Below, in pieces: positions 36,273 to 47,842 of a stretch of 64,000 nucleotides of DNA; position 1 is the stretch's first letter, and every line of letters starts with the position of its first letter. Origin of the DNA: Diplosphaera chodatii (Eukaryota > Chlorophyta > Trebouxiophyceae > Prasiolales > Stichococcaceae); assembly GCA_032358165.1 (NCBI GenBank), contig JAALGY010000063.1:434001-498000 (forward strand), written 5' to 3'. Position numbers and translations under genes: made by a program. The notes beneath the pieces were generated by a model. The model was given only the letters and a program-made list of their open reading frames with translations, did not search any database and was not told the origin of the DNA.

Positions 36273-36704
36273 CATTAGACACACACAATTGACTGCTGAC
36301 TTTTGACTTGTCCTGTCTTTTGCTGCTTCTGAAAGCTTCGCCAAGCAGCTTTCGTGAGGTAGTTCACTGTGCTGGATCATCATTGGGGTGTACAACATTG
36401 ATTCGGCCAATGGTTTCCAGGGATTGTGTGCAGCAGGCGTGTCCAGGACCCTCCAGCATTGCAACTATGGCATACAGCATTGCGAACACTGAAAGCAATG
36501 TCAAGACTGAACCTGTCACTTGATTGGCATTGGCAGGTGCAATACATGACGATCAAACAATGCCCGCCATTGCGCCAGCAATCGCATTGCTGGGCTCTGT
36601 CTCTGGTTCCCGGTCCAGGCCCTGCAGTCCCAGGAATGCCCACCGTCAGAGACCATGAGATGGCAGCATGCCACGGTAGAGTTACAGACACAGTTGAGTT
36701 GGCA
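36273..36704. other. Convergent intergenic region
   Basis: This 432 bp gap lies between the stops of the SPPL gene (+) and plastid uS5 (-). No gene is recognised. Confidence 0.45.
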
Positions 36705-38263
36705 CTATGAGCACACACTCCTCACCATGAGCTCCTGGACAGAGATGCCACGCTCCTTCGACACCTGCACCCCACAGCACGCATGTTCAGGCCCCGAGCA
36801 GGTAGGTACGAAGAGATATAGCAAGATACATTGTTCCAAGGAGAACACCATATCACATGCAGGACACAAGATGATACACGACAGATGTATCACAACTGTG
36901 TCATATGCTGCATGACCAGCAGGGTCTGAGGGCTGCGCACACCTGCTTGAAGGTGCGCAGGGCGCGCAGGCCCTCGACGGTAGCGCGCGCGTTGTTCAGC
37001 GGGTTGGCGCTGCCCAGCTGCTTGCCGAAGCAGTTGCGGACGCCCGCCAGCTCCAGCACCACCCGCACCGCGCCACCTGCGCACAGCGCGGTGCGACGCC
37101 ATCATGAAGATGCAAGCAGCCACAGGTGGCAGCAATCCCCAGGATCAGGCATGGCTCAGGGGCAGCACATCCAGCTGCCATCATGTAATGCAGTCCAGGC
37201 TCTGACAGAGCTCGTACACAGGGCTGCAGGCATGTCACATCTGGTGACATTGATGATGCCACGTTGACGATGCACGCATCCCCAGACCCACCGGCAATGA
37301 CACCGGCACCGTCGGCAGCCGGGCGCAGCATGACCTTGGCGGCGCCCCAGTAGCCGTCGATGCGGTGCGGCAGCGAGTAGGCCTTGTTCAGAGGGAAGGT
37401 GACCTTCTCCCGCTTGGCCACCGCCACCGCGCGCTGCACCGACTGCGCAATCTGCGGAGCATGCCAGCGCAGGGGGCGTCACCACCCTGCTGCGTCCTGC
37501 TTGACCTGACACTGCCTCCTAGCTACGCCACAGCCTTCAGGACGGTGTACAGCACAGAACGCTGTTGTTATCAGAATCCGCAGCATCACACTGCTTGCCT
37601 CCTTGGCGGAGGCGCAGCCCACGCCGACGGAGCCCTTGCCGTCGCCGACGACCACCACGGCGCGGAAGCTGAGCTGCTTGCCGCCCTTCACCACCTTGGT
37701 CACCCGCCGCACCTGCACCAGCCGCTCCTGGAACTCGTCCGCCGCCTCGCCCCGCCGGTCGCCCCTGCCGAGACATCGACACGCAGCTGAGCTGAGCAGT
37801 TCCAGTTGAATGCGTCGTCGAGTGCTGAGATGATGTCCAAGATGACGACGGCGCCAAGGTTGGCGGCATGACGCAGCAAACCGGCAAGCGTTCAGCAAGC
37901 AGTCTGGTGAGGCGTGGCTGCATGATGCACAGATGCATTGCAGCATGTACTGCGTGCGTGGATCGGTGTCATGCCGCACCTGCCACCCCTGTCGCCATCT
38001 CTGTCGGAGCCATCCCGGCCCCTGCCACGGCGACGGCCGCCCTCCTCCTCGCCCTCCTCGCCGCCGGCGCCCGCCCGACGGGCGACTGTGAGCTGCCTGA
38101 CCGGCTGCAGGGGCCGCCGCGCCGCCGAGGGCTGCCGCAAGGCGCACCCGCTGAAGGCGCTGCTGAGGCTGTTCATGCTGGATGCTGCCGGGGGGTTTGG
38201 CCGGGCGGCCCGCATGTGCCCGCAGCACATGCCGCTGCCCTGCATGGATGCCAACATCGCCAT
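36705..38263 (-). CDS. Plastid ribosomal protein uS5 (S5), nuclear-encoded
   Basis: This small-subunit protein is of the bacterial/plastid type. From ATG 38263 the N-terminus reads [20 protein letters not shown] and looks like a transit peptide; an in-frame ATG at 38314 is an alternative. A Gly/Glu/Arg/Asp-rich basic-acidic segment (38100-37990) precedes the S5 domain. The domain reads [77 protein letters not shown] and [20 protein letters not shown]. It continues [17 protein letters not shown] and ends [19 protein letters not shown]. The double-stranded RNA binding and S5 C-terminal folds are both complete. Confidence 0.92.
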
Positions 38264-39007
38264 GTTGCAGCGCTGCGCGGGCCTCTGGTCTGCGATCGAA
38301 GCAGAACAGGCCACCGAGCACAGGAGTGCTAATGCTGGCGAGCGGGTTTACGTGCGACTCTCATGTTGTCCCCAGGATCATGCACACATGCAGTCTGCAC
38401 CAGTGTTGAGCTGTTGACTCTGCCGGCATGCTGCATGTTTACAACCCTGTCGGTGTTTCTTCGGCTTCACAGCATTGCCTCATAATGCATGTGATGAGCG
38501 CCAGTCGTGGTATTAATGTCCAGCCGGGATGTTCAAATCCGCAGTCTCTGCGCGACGGCGTCACGGCAATACCGGCCCTATACATTCATCTAGGTCAAGC
38601 TCCTCATCTATCAAGTCAGATCTGCACGGCTCTTCAGGAATTTGTGACACACTGCAAATCAGAGGAGGCTGAAGGCCAAACTGCGACAAGTTTGGTACAC
38701 TGCATCCGGCAAAAAACGGGACAATTCCTGTCTGTTCCTGTTTGGGATGTGCACAGCATTGGCCACGTGGCCTCGGCACAACAAAAGCCGGCACACATGT
38801 GCCAACCATTGCGGACTGAGGTCATGCGATCAGCGAGGCCAGCCGTGCTGCTGCCCAGCGCAGCGCTGGGTTGCCCATAGTCGCCATGGACCCGTCCTGC
38901 ACACCAGGCCAGAGAGGCAGTGGGTAAAGCATGCTCTGAGGCACGAGTGTGGCAGACAGCGCGTTCTGGGGTACTTGCTCGGGACGGGGGCACACCCGCC
39001 GGGCAGT
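38264..39007. other. Region without a confident gene
   Basis: This gap holds the plastid uS5 promoter and the 3' flank of the Hint-domain gene. A minus-strand frame at 38561-38809 ends in an acidic DLIDEELDLDECIG stretch. It could be a last exon of the Hint gene, but no splice support was found. Confidence 0.35.
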
Positions 39008-42000
39008 TCAGCAAGAGGGACGGGCGTGCATGTCGAGCAGAGCAAAATCACATACCGCAGGAACGAGGCGGCCGATGGCAAGGGACAGGGGCTGCGCCAG
39101 GCGGGCATGGTGCGCCGCGCGCAGCAGCCAGGGCGCCCGCCGCCACAGGCCCCGCCCCAGCGCCATGAACGCGTGCATGCGTGCCTCCGCGCCCAGCGCG
39201 GTGTTGTACACCGACGCCGCCACGCCGTCCACCACGATGTTGCCTGCGAGCACGGTAGCACACAGCTCAACCGGGTGAGCAGATGGCACTGGATCGGCAG
39301 ACATGCAATGCTGAACACTGCGGTGTGCGAGGCTGCACAGCCAAGGTGTGAAAAGAAACCATGCTCACAACCAAAGATCCACATTCGTTGGCAGATGAAG
39401 GCCAAGCAAGCAGATGTCAGAGGTATTGCACCTCGCAGCGTGATTGGGTTGACAAGGCCGTCTGCCAGGATGTGCTGCACAGACGTCACCGCCTCGATCA
39501 CAAGGCTGCCACTGTCCGTGCGCCGCCACAGCAGCGTCCCCGGCGCCACGTGTGCTGCTGGCACAGCTGTGCGCTGTGTGAAAGCGGCGTTCTTGTGTGG
39601 CGCGACAAGGAGGTAGTGGTCAGCCGAAAGCGTGATCTGCGGGAGCACAACATATGTTGCGTGAACGTTTCGACTTGACATACACCCAGAGTGACCAGGC
39701 ACTAGCAGCAGCGACACACTGCCCATGCCGGCAGCATACAACAGGCCAGAGTGCTGTTCAGTACCGTCGCATTGGCTGTTGTGGACACCCGCAGGAAGGA
39801 GCGGGAACCATGCTCCTCGAAATGAGGAAACAGGTACACTTCACTCCACCCCAGGCTGCCGTCCTCCTCTACCACCTGGTGCGGCGAAGGCGGGAAATGT
39901 CAGACGATTATCTTATAATCATGCACTCATCCAGCAACCATGCAGTCAGGCACCTTTGACATTCGTTGACATGCGCATGCAGCATGCTTTGTACCTGCAC
40001 CCGGTCGCCGACACCCAGCTGTGACAGCGGCCGACTGCTGCCATCGGGCAGCACCGCCACCGCGCCGGCTGGGAAGCAGTTGGGGCAGGTGCCGTCTGAA
40101 AGCCTGGGCACCGGCTGCAGCGCGCCAGCAACCTCCACTGGGGGACACTCGCTCGTGAAGGCACCTGCAGACCTGACAGCTCTGTCTCAGGATAGGTACA
40201 AGCAATCAGACTGTGCGGGACTGTACATGCAGCATGTGGGACGTGCCTGTGTGCTCAGACTCCAGGCGGCGCCCCTTCTTGGCGGGCGGCAACTTCTTGG
40301 CAGGCCCCGAGTGCGGGGCGTACCGGATGGTGCACCGCTCCGCGCCCCGTATGCAGCGGATCTGTGGCGCAGGAGGCAATGCTTTGGCAGGTCAGCAGAT
40401 GCCGCATGCCATGCCTCCGAAGAGCGCCACCAAGACATCATGGAACACATATTTGTTAAACGCATCTCCGCTTTTAGACAGGCAAGCAGGGCATCGCAAC
40501 AAGGCGGCGGCTCACCAGGTAAGTGGTTTTGTGGTACACCAGCGTGCCGGATATGTCAGCCTTGGATCCTGGCACGTCCCGCAAGTCGCGGCACCCCTTT
40601 GCCTCTGCCACCTGGCACTCAAATGGCAACGGCTTCTGTCACAGAACAGGTCGGCATCCAAATGCTGCATGCTGTCATACCTCCAGGTCGACACCACGAT
40701 GCAAGCATGCCCCACAAAGCCCACCGTCGCAGAGCCCGCTGGAAAGTGGGGTCCAAAGTCATCCAGGATCTTCAGCGGGATGTTGATGTTGCCTGTTGGC
40801 AGCAGAACATCGCGGGTCAGCATGTTGCAGTCAGAAGGCTGTGTCGCTGCATCATGGGGCATGTTGCACATCTTGGTTATGTGTTGTTGATGCACTACGG
40901 GTCTGGCCCCACCAAGCAAGGACACGCTGTGCGACTCTCACCCTCTGTAAGCCATCTGCACGCAGTCTCTGCATTTTCGCGCGCCACCGTCCCCAGCGGC
41001 GGCTTTGCCTTGGCCAGCAGCTCCCGCATTGTCTCCCTGCCGTCCAAGGCCAGACCGTCGTCCAGCCAGGCATCGCCATGCGCGCCGCCAGACGACAGCA
41101 GCCGCCGCGTGGGGTCCGGGACTGCGCTGCCGTCGACTTGCAGGTCTGTGCCCATGGCGGCGTCCGCCGCGGCTGCCTGTGTCCCCGGGATGTGGGCACG
41201 CTGCGGGATGGGGGACCGCGTGTAGTTCACCTGCGCAGGGTGTGAGTGTTGCAGCTCAGCTTTGCACTACTGACGCGTGCAGGTTGCTTGAACACGCACT
41301 TGCGTGGTACACATGCCATGTTGGGGCCGTGCCCGCTGGGCACACCTCCATGAAGCCGCCATGCGCAGTGCGCAGCGTGTTGAAGCTGCTTCTGTCCACC
41401 CAGGCGCCCCGCTGTTAGGCACGAGATATCAAGTGAGTCAAGCAGCACGTCAGGTGTGTACAATTGGACCGAAACGCTCAACCAAGAATAGCAGCCGACC
41501 TTGCACCAAGTTTCTGGCGGCCCTTCGAGATAGTGCACTGCTCGTGACTCACCGCTGGCTGCGCTTCCTTGGTCATGTCGATGACGACATATGTCAGACC
41601 AAATGTCGCTCCGGCAAAGACGACCAGTGCAATCACAGCAAAGGCTGCTATGTATGTGAGCGTCTGCAGTCGCTTCTCTGTGGCGATGGTCTTCTCAATG
41701 AAGTCCACCTGCAAACCCGGCATATTGTTGCGTCACACTGCTGGCCGCACACCAGACAACACATGACCGAGCACCCATGCATGCACATCATCACCACAGC
41801 AGGTTCACACTGCTGACCAGCTCCTCCTTCTCAATGACGCCTGCACCAGATGCAGCAACACTGTGACAACGCCCGAACATGAAATTGCTGCATGTGGCAG
41901 GAGGTGGAGCACCGCGAAGGCAGACGTGGGTGCCAGACGCACCGTCAGAATTGGCATCCAGGTCCTCCAGCCGGGCCCTGATCGCTGAGCGCCTGGCAAG

Positions 42001-42513
42001 AGCCTCTGATGGCTCCTTGTCACCACCCAGCGCCACATTGACCTGTTGCAGAGGCGCACGGCAACCATCCACATGGTGCATGGCTCGCAGTTATGTGCTT
42101 CAGAGCGCTGATGTGCATGTGTGCAGTGATGTTGCACTGTGCACATGCAGCTGCACTAGCGGGCACCATGGTCGGGGGCACACCTTCATGCTGCCGGTGC
42201 GCAGCAGCGATGCCCCCTCCAGATTGGACAGCGATTTCTGCGACTGCAGCGTGGACCGCAGGCGCAGGCTGCCCTGGGACAGCAGGCGCGGCAGCTCCCG
42301 GCTGCTTGCATCGCGTGTGGGGCTCCACGGCATGGACGCCTGTGCCAAAAGGGCAAGCCCAGATTTCGGCTTGCGGCCCCAGCTGATGGAATGCTATGCA
42401 TGCATCAGCAGATCGCACAGCATCCGCTCAACTGGTCTGAGCGTGTCACAGCTGTGCACCTGGTCCAGGCGGCCATCTTCCTCGAGTATTGGAGACGGAT
42501 GGCCGGTAGCCAT
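39008..42513 (-). CDS. EF-hand, single-pass membrane protein with hedgehog-type Hint domain
   Basis: Exon 1 (42513) reads MATGHPSPILEEDGRLDQ and joins in phase 0 to HSISWGRKPKSG. A Ser/Leu/Arg-rich cytosolic region follows, then an EF-hand split by an intron: LEDLDANSDG joins VIEKEELVSS with the G restored across the splice. Next is EKTIATEKRLQTLTYIAAFA plus VIALVVFAGATFGLTYVVID, one transmembrane helix. Unrecognised extracellular exons come next (RSSFNTLRTAHGGFME; LKILDDFGPHFPAGSATVGF; AEAKGCRDLRDVPGSKADIS). The Hint domain has the N-terminal CFPAGAVAVLPDG with Cys1 and the GVGDRVQV turn (about 40085-39995). It continues with VVEEDGSLGWSEVYLFPHF, ITLSADHYLLVAP (block B His, about 39635), AVTSVQHILADGLVNPI and IVVDGVAASVYNTALG. 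The C-terminal end at 39008 is uncertain. Autoprocessing is expected from the family, not shown. Confidence 0.8.
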
Positions 42514-43318
42514 TTGGACAGCTGCGAAGGGCGCCTGCTCTGGGACAGACACACTGGCGCCGGGCGATCAAAGACCAGCGCTGCCTTGGGAGCGGCCCAA
42601 GGGCGGCGCACTGCGTCTCACTGCTGCGCGGTGGCTGCACAGTGAGATTGCCGCACTCCCACGTGTCAGCGAATGCGGTGATGCATTCACGGCGTGAGCG
42701 ACCGCGCTGCCGCCAACCAATCCTGTTGCACCGGACCAAGCTCTCCACTCCCCACGGCGCAACCGGCGACCGCTGGCAGGCAGCCCCGTCGGCTTCAGCT
42801 CCTTGCTCGCGGCAACCTATCACTGCTGTCGTTTCGTTGAGTACATGCCTACCCTCGATGCGTGTGCGGGGCGATTCGCGGATCCAACATGACTGGAAGC
42901 GCTTCAGGGCGGTCAGGCAGCAGAGTCTGACAGGGTGCAGACACCTAGAGAGCGAGGGCTAAGCTACATGGGCAGTGGCGTCGAAGACCTGAAGGCGCAG
43001 GCCCACAGCGGTACCACAGATCGTGAAGGATCCTCAGATCGCAGCACCATTGCGGTCTCTTCTGTTGATAATGAGTCTGGTATGATTCAAGACTTCTGTA
43101 GTGCGTGCCTGCGCACACGACGCTCGGCAAACCTCACATCCTTGCATATGGGCCAACAGTGTACAAGGCAGAGCGTATCGTATAAAGACACTCGGCATGT
43201 GCAGCAGGCAAACTGTCCAACACTTCAATATATGGTGCTGCTACAGCTGCGGAGACTGTCCTTCGATATCCTTCAACTGCAAAGCACGCTGCCCTATGCG
43301 AGCGCAACATCTGCAACA
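42514..43318. other. Intergenic region between same-strand genes
   Basis: This gap lies between the CCX stop and the Hint-gene start, both on the minus strand. It should carry the Hint-gene promoter. Open frames on both strands lack recognisable similarity. Confidence 0.4.
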
Positions 43319-46300
43319 CTACACAAAGTGCACGACCAGGTTGATGACAAGGTACAGGCCGTACATGCACGTCAGCAGCAGCCCGCAGCGCGCCGGCAGG
43401 CGGCCAGCGTTGAGCAAACCCAGCACCAGGACCAGCGTGCAGTTGCCGCACACAATGATCGAGTCCGTCAGCACCGGCGCCGACAGCTGCACATTGACGA
43501 CGCTGGCGGGCTTGCCGCCGCTGCTGTCGCCGCCGCTTTGCAGCAGCAGCAAGAAGCCGATGCCCAGGCCGTTCAGGATATTGCACAGTGGCCCCGCAAA
43601 GCACGCCGTGATGGCCATGTTGCCAAACCTGCGCCGGCAAGTTGCTCTCTTTTACATTGCCAGCTCTGTCTCGTTGCCTGGCCGTCAGGCGAGCCACCTC
43701 TACGCTGTGCTGAAGCAGGATGCCTCCTCTGAGGTTATCGACCTACCCCGTGCGCGCCATGGCGACGTCTGTTATGAGGTCGGGGATGCTGTTGCCCCAG
43801 GCCAGCACCGTGAGGCCCAGCACCAGGCTGGAGATCTGCGCCAGCACGCCGAAGAAGCGCAGCAGTCCCACCAGCTCGGATGCCACCTGTCAGTTGGGCA
43901 TGGCAGGCGTGAACAACAAAGGTGCATGCTGCCAGCGAGCTGGTTGGTGATGGCAGCCAACCCCTGCAGGATGCAGCAGATGCAAGCCAGTGCAGCAGGG
44001 TCGCACTGTCATGCACGCTGTTCGTGGCAATGCTAGGCATGTGGTATGCATCATGCAGCCTGTCGCCTCATACACCGCGCACCGTGTCGATCCACATGCA
44101 CGCGACGGCAAAGCCTGCCAGCGCAACAGCGACTGCCCCGATGGGCACGCCTGTGCCGCAGTCCCAGTCTGGCGAGCTGTCTTTGCTGCCACCAGCGCTT
44201 TGCGTAGTGTACCAGGCCGCTGCCGCTGCTAAGCCGCCGATGACGGCCGCCAGCATGATGCCAGCTGCCCCAGCATGGAAGTACAGGGCAATCGCCACAG
44301 GGCCGCCCACCAGGCTGGCAATCAGCCACGGCCGCGAATAGCACTCCTGTGGCGAGTGGGCTCACATGAGTAGCTGCAACCGCCGTTGGTACACTAGCGT
44401 GACGGCCACAACACAGCTGGCTTGCAGCATGACGAGGCATACAGATCCTGCTTGAGCAGTCGTGGGACAGTGGGCACCTGCTCCAGCAGTGGGATGGTGC
44501 CCCGCCGGGCAATCGTGAGGGGCCACTCCAGCACTGCGATGGCTGCCAGCATCCGCTGCAGGAGGTGCTGCTCCACAAAGCCCCGCAGGGAGGCATAGTG
44601 CGCCGCCTGCAGCCACCTGCTCTGCGATAGCCGCAGCCGACATCGACTGCTGGCACTGCCATCAAAGCCGCCACCGCTTCCGTGGCTGCCACCCCCACTG
44701 TCTGTGGTCGGCAGCCCTGCAGGCGCTGCCGGAACCTGGGGGGACACTGTGTCCGCGTCTGGCTGAGCAAGTGCGCCTGAAGCTGGCAGATGCCCTGGCG
44801 CTGCAGTATCATCCACTGCAGCATCCAAGTAAGCGTTGTCGACTGATGCCCTGGTATGTAGCCTGGGCGGCCGGTAGTCACTGCTGCTGCCTGCACATGT
44901 AACATATATATATGTATATATACATATATATGTCAATGTAGCTGTCAAGTAACACGCTCGACCCTGTCTTGCACGAGCACGGGCTGAGCTACAGCCACAC
45001 TTAACGCACACCTGCCACCGCTGCGCTTACTGCATCCGCCTGCTGGGCCCGTAACCTGCGGAAGCTAGGGGAATCTGACAGCGCTGCCCACGCACGCTCC
45101 CTGCGATTTGCAGGTGCAGAAGGGTTCAACACCCATGACTCCAGTGTCTGAATGTGCGTCAGCAAATACACTTGTAGAGATGAAAGCCTGAAACAGCCAA
45201 CAGCCTGTGGCTCCATGGCGGCGTCTCACCTGTACTTGCTGCCGGGCATGTGCACCATGTCGCTGTAAGTCAGCGGCGGGCTGAGCACAGGCGCATGGCG
45301 GCGCGCATGTGCCGCCAGTGCAGCCGGCGTTGGGAGCGGGTCGTGCGCGCCGCCGCCCAGGCTGGCTGCCCGGCGCGCCGGCATGTGCTCCGCAGGGAAC
45401 GGCGGCTGCTGCTGCTGCTGCTGTAGGTACCTGCATGCATACAGCTCAATCGCATCTGGGATGCTTAACAAACACTTGTGGTTGGGTGCCCTGGGTCTGA
45501 TGCTGTGGACCGCAGCGCACAACCTGTAGGCTTGTGCTCTGTCCGCTGTCCAAATATGACGCCCACCTGCTGCTGGGGGAGTCCAACCCTGTCTGCGTCT
45601 GCAACTCAATGCAGCTGGTGTCGCTGAGGCGGCCGCCCGAGTCCGACAGGCCTTTGCTGAGCTGGCGCAGAGGAGGCGGGGCCAGCTCCGCGACCGGCGG
45701 CAGGGTCCCCGGGTGCAGCCGCGGGCTCGCTGCTGGGCTGTCTGGCGGCGTCAACAGCCCTGTCTCCAGGTCCTTGCTGTCGTCGGTGTCACTGTTCAGT
45801 GCAACAAAGTCAACTTGGCACAGCAACGCGACAGCTGCATTTGATGACATCAACACCGCCACCACAACACACCACAACACACGTTTCAGAGTGCCTAAAT
45901 GCCGTCGATTTCAGGCAGGCGTACCACTCGATGGTCTGCTGGGACTGCCGCCGCATGCGGTGGATGATGTCTGCAGCGCACACCGCCAGCACGTACAGCA
46001 CATAGCCGCACAGCAGCAGCAGCGCCTTGCCCCTGGTGACCTGCAGTACGCTACAGCTCGTCACAATGATTTAATGACGTTAATGCTGTGCGCTGGCCAG
46101 CAGCACCCAAAGTCAACTGCTTCGCACAGAGCAGCCAGCAGCTCTGACCTGCCCCGAGCGGATGATCCAGGCGACCATGGCCACCGCCAGCGCATAGGCG
46201 GACACATCCCGGATGAGCGCGCCGCGCACTGAGGCGCCCTTGCTGGCGCCCACCACAGCCCCCAGCACCACTGTGCCTATGAACATGCCTGCGCCTGCGG

Positions 46301-47444
46301 TGTGGCAGGGCAAGTCACATCAGCCGCAATCCCACATCAACTTCCACATCCACCTCTCGGTGGTGCGGAACATGTGGCTTCAGCAGGCAACGTGGTAATA
46401 CACCAGGCGAGGACATGAGGCCAGCGCGTGCACACCCAGTTGGCCCCCCAGAGCCAGTGCGTACTCCCCCTCCTTGACCGCCGCCATCGAGGAGAAGATG
46501 TCCGGCGCGCCGTTGCCCCAAGCCATCAGCGTGACTGCACCCACAACCCCACGCAATTGTAAGCTCTGCCTGCACATGTCGCAGGGACGACGTGTTCCGC
46601 AAAGCTGGATGCACAGGCGCGCCGGCACGTGGTCCTGCAACACGCTTGACCTCCAGCCAGCCGCGGCGGCAGGTAGAAGTCCTTCGACATCTGGGTCAGG
46701 ATGGGCGAGAAGTAGTCCTCTGCTGTGGTGGACAGCACGCGGAAGAGCAGCGCCATGGCGAAGATACAAAGGATCTGCAGTGAAGTCAGGTATTGTTTAC
46801 CCAGGTGTGCTTGCCGCAGCGAGTGCAGTGTGCAACTGCCAGTGCAAGTCGGCGGTGAGCACAACAAACGCTGCTGCACAAAACCTGGAAGCCGAGCCTG
46901 GCTGTCCATCCCGCCGGTTCAACGTGGCAGTAGTACACGTGCAAGTAGTTGATCAGCGACCCTGCACAAGCGTTGTGCATCGTCAGCACGGCGTACCCAG
47001 AGGGTCCACTGCCACCAGCCATAGCAGTGCGAACAGCGGCCAAGCGGAGTCAATGTACCTGACTGGCAGTGCTGCTTGACAAATTCGCACTTGTCCCCGT
47101 CCCTCACATGTCTGACGCCAGTGCATGGCGCATCCTGCGCGCATATTGGGCAGAACTCAGCACCTTGGCACATGTGGTTTGCAAAGCAGTGATCCACAAG
47201 GGCACACTATCTCCAGCCTCACCCGTGAGTCGTATTGCAGGAGGTTCCTGCCCAAAGCACTTGTCGGTCTGTCTGCGCTCTGCACCCCGCACCGCACCAG
47301 AACAAACACAGCGAACGCACTCAGAAAGAGCGTCTGCAACGACCTGACTGTGCCTACGCTACCAGCACCACGAATTTTCCGTCTCCTGCTGACACCGCTG
47401 AGGCAAGGGAAAGCTGTGCGTTGGTCCGGTGTGTGTACAGTCAT
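43319..47444 (-). CDS. Cation/calcium exchanger of the CCX/NCLX branch
   Basis: This is a multi-spanning antiporter that exchanges Ca2+ (or Na+, K+) across a membrane. The proposed start at 47444 leads to a signal-like helix, LQTLFLSAFAVFVLVRCG. A Cys-rich lumenal segment follows (CPICAQDAPCTG, then CEFVKQHC), typical of CCX N-termini. Repeat alpha-1 carries VTLMAWGNGAPDIFSSMAAV near 46520-46470. A large cytosolic loop (about 45900-44400) is rich in Pro/Ser. Repeat alpha-2 carries GLTVLAWGNSIPDLITDVAM near 43815-43760, then AITACFAGPLCNILNGLGIG near 43610. The last helix ends YLVINLVVHFV. Both GN(G/S)xPD cores are intact, so activity is likely. Membrane (mitochondrial, vacuolar or plasma) is not evident. 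Confidence 0.88.
44902..44932. repeat. AT-rich near-palindromic TA/CA repeat in a CCX intron
   Basis: An alternating purine-pyrimidine run of ACATATATA units lies in the large-loop part of the CCX gene. It is almost its own reverse complement, so it could form a hairpin or cruciform. It is the longest such AT run I noticed in the window. Confidence 0.7.
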
Positions 47445-47842
47445 CCAAGCGAGAGCAGATGGTGCAGTGCTGCAGCGTCGGTCTGATACACAGTGCAAAG
47501 TAGCTAAAGCACCATGTTTGGTTGTAGCGTTGCCCAGGTTCCTGCTTTGCACGGTCAGACTGCGATGCTCTCGAGAGTGCTCGCACAGAGCCCCTGGGCA
47601 GTAGCTGGAGCTGGACATGGGTGAGATTACGACATCCAGTGTGTCACCCAGGCGTTAAAGTCCCTCGAAATCTCCCTCGACGACGAATATCAAATTGCAG
47701 CCTCGCTGAGGCGCACATGCAGGCCACTACCCATACGCTTACTACGAAAGTCAACGCCGCTGGGCAACCCTGCATGTTGTTGCCTTGCAACCGGCAACGG
47801 TGTTTTGCTGTTTGCGTGGCATGCATGGCCGGTTGACGGAGG
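47445..47842. promoter_or_regulatory. Divergent promoter region (CCX / PrimPol)
   Basis: This 398 bp gap separates opposite-strand start codons. The frame on the CCX side continues open to an ATG at 47618, so the CCX start could be further upstream. No named regulatory motif is recognised. Confidence 0.4.

Noticed and set aside
38561..38809. Minus-strand frame ending in an acidic DLIDEELDLDECIG stretch as last exon of the Hint gene
   Set aside because: No acceptor/donor pair with matching phase to the Hint exons was found, so it was left out of the model.
43101..44036. Plus-strand 311-codon frame opposite CCX
   Set aside because: It overlaps the alpha-2 repeat of the exchanger on the minus strand and shows no family features.
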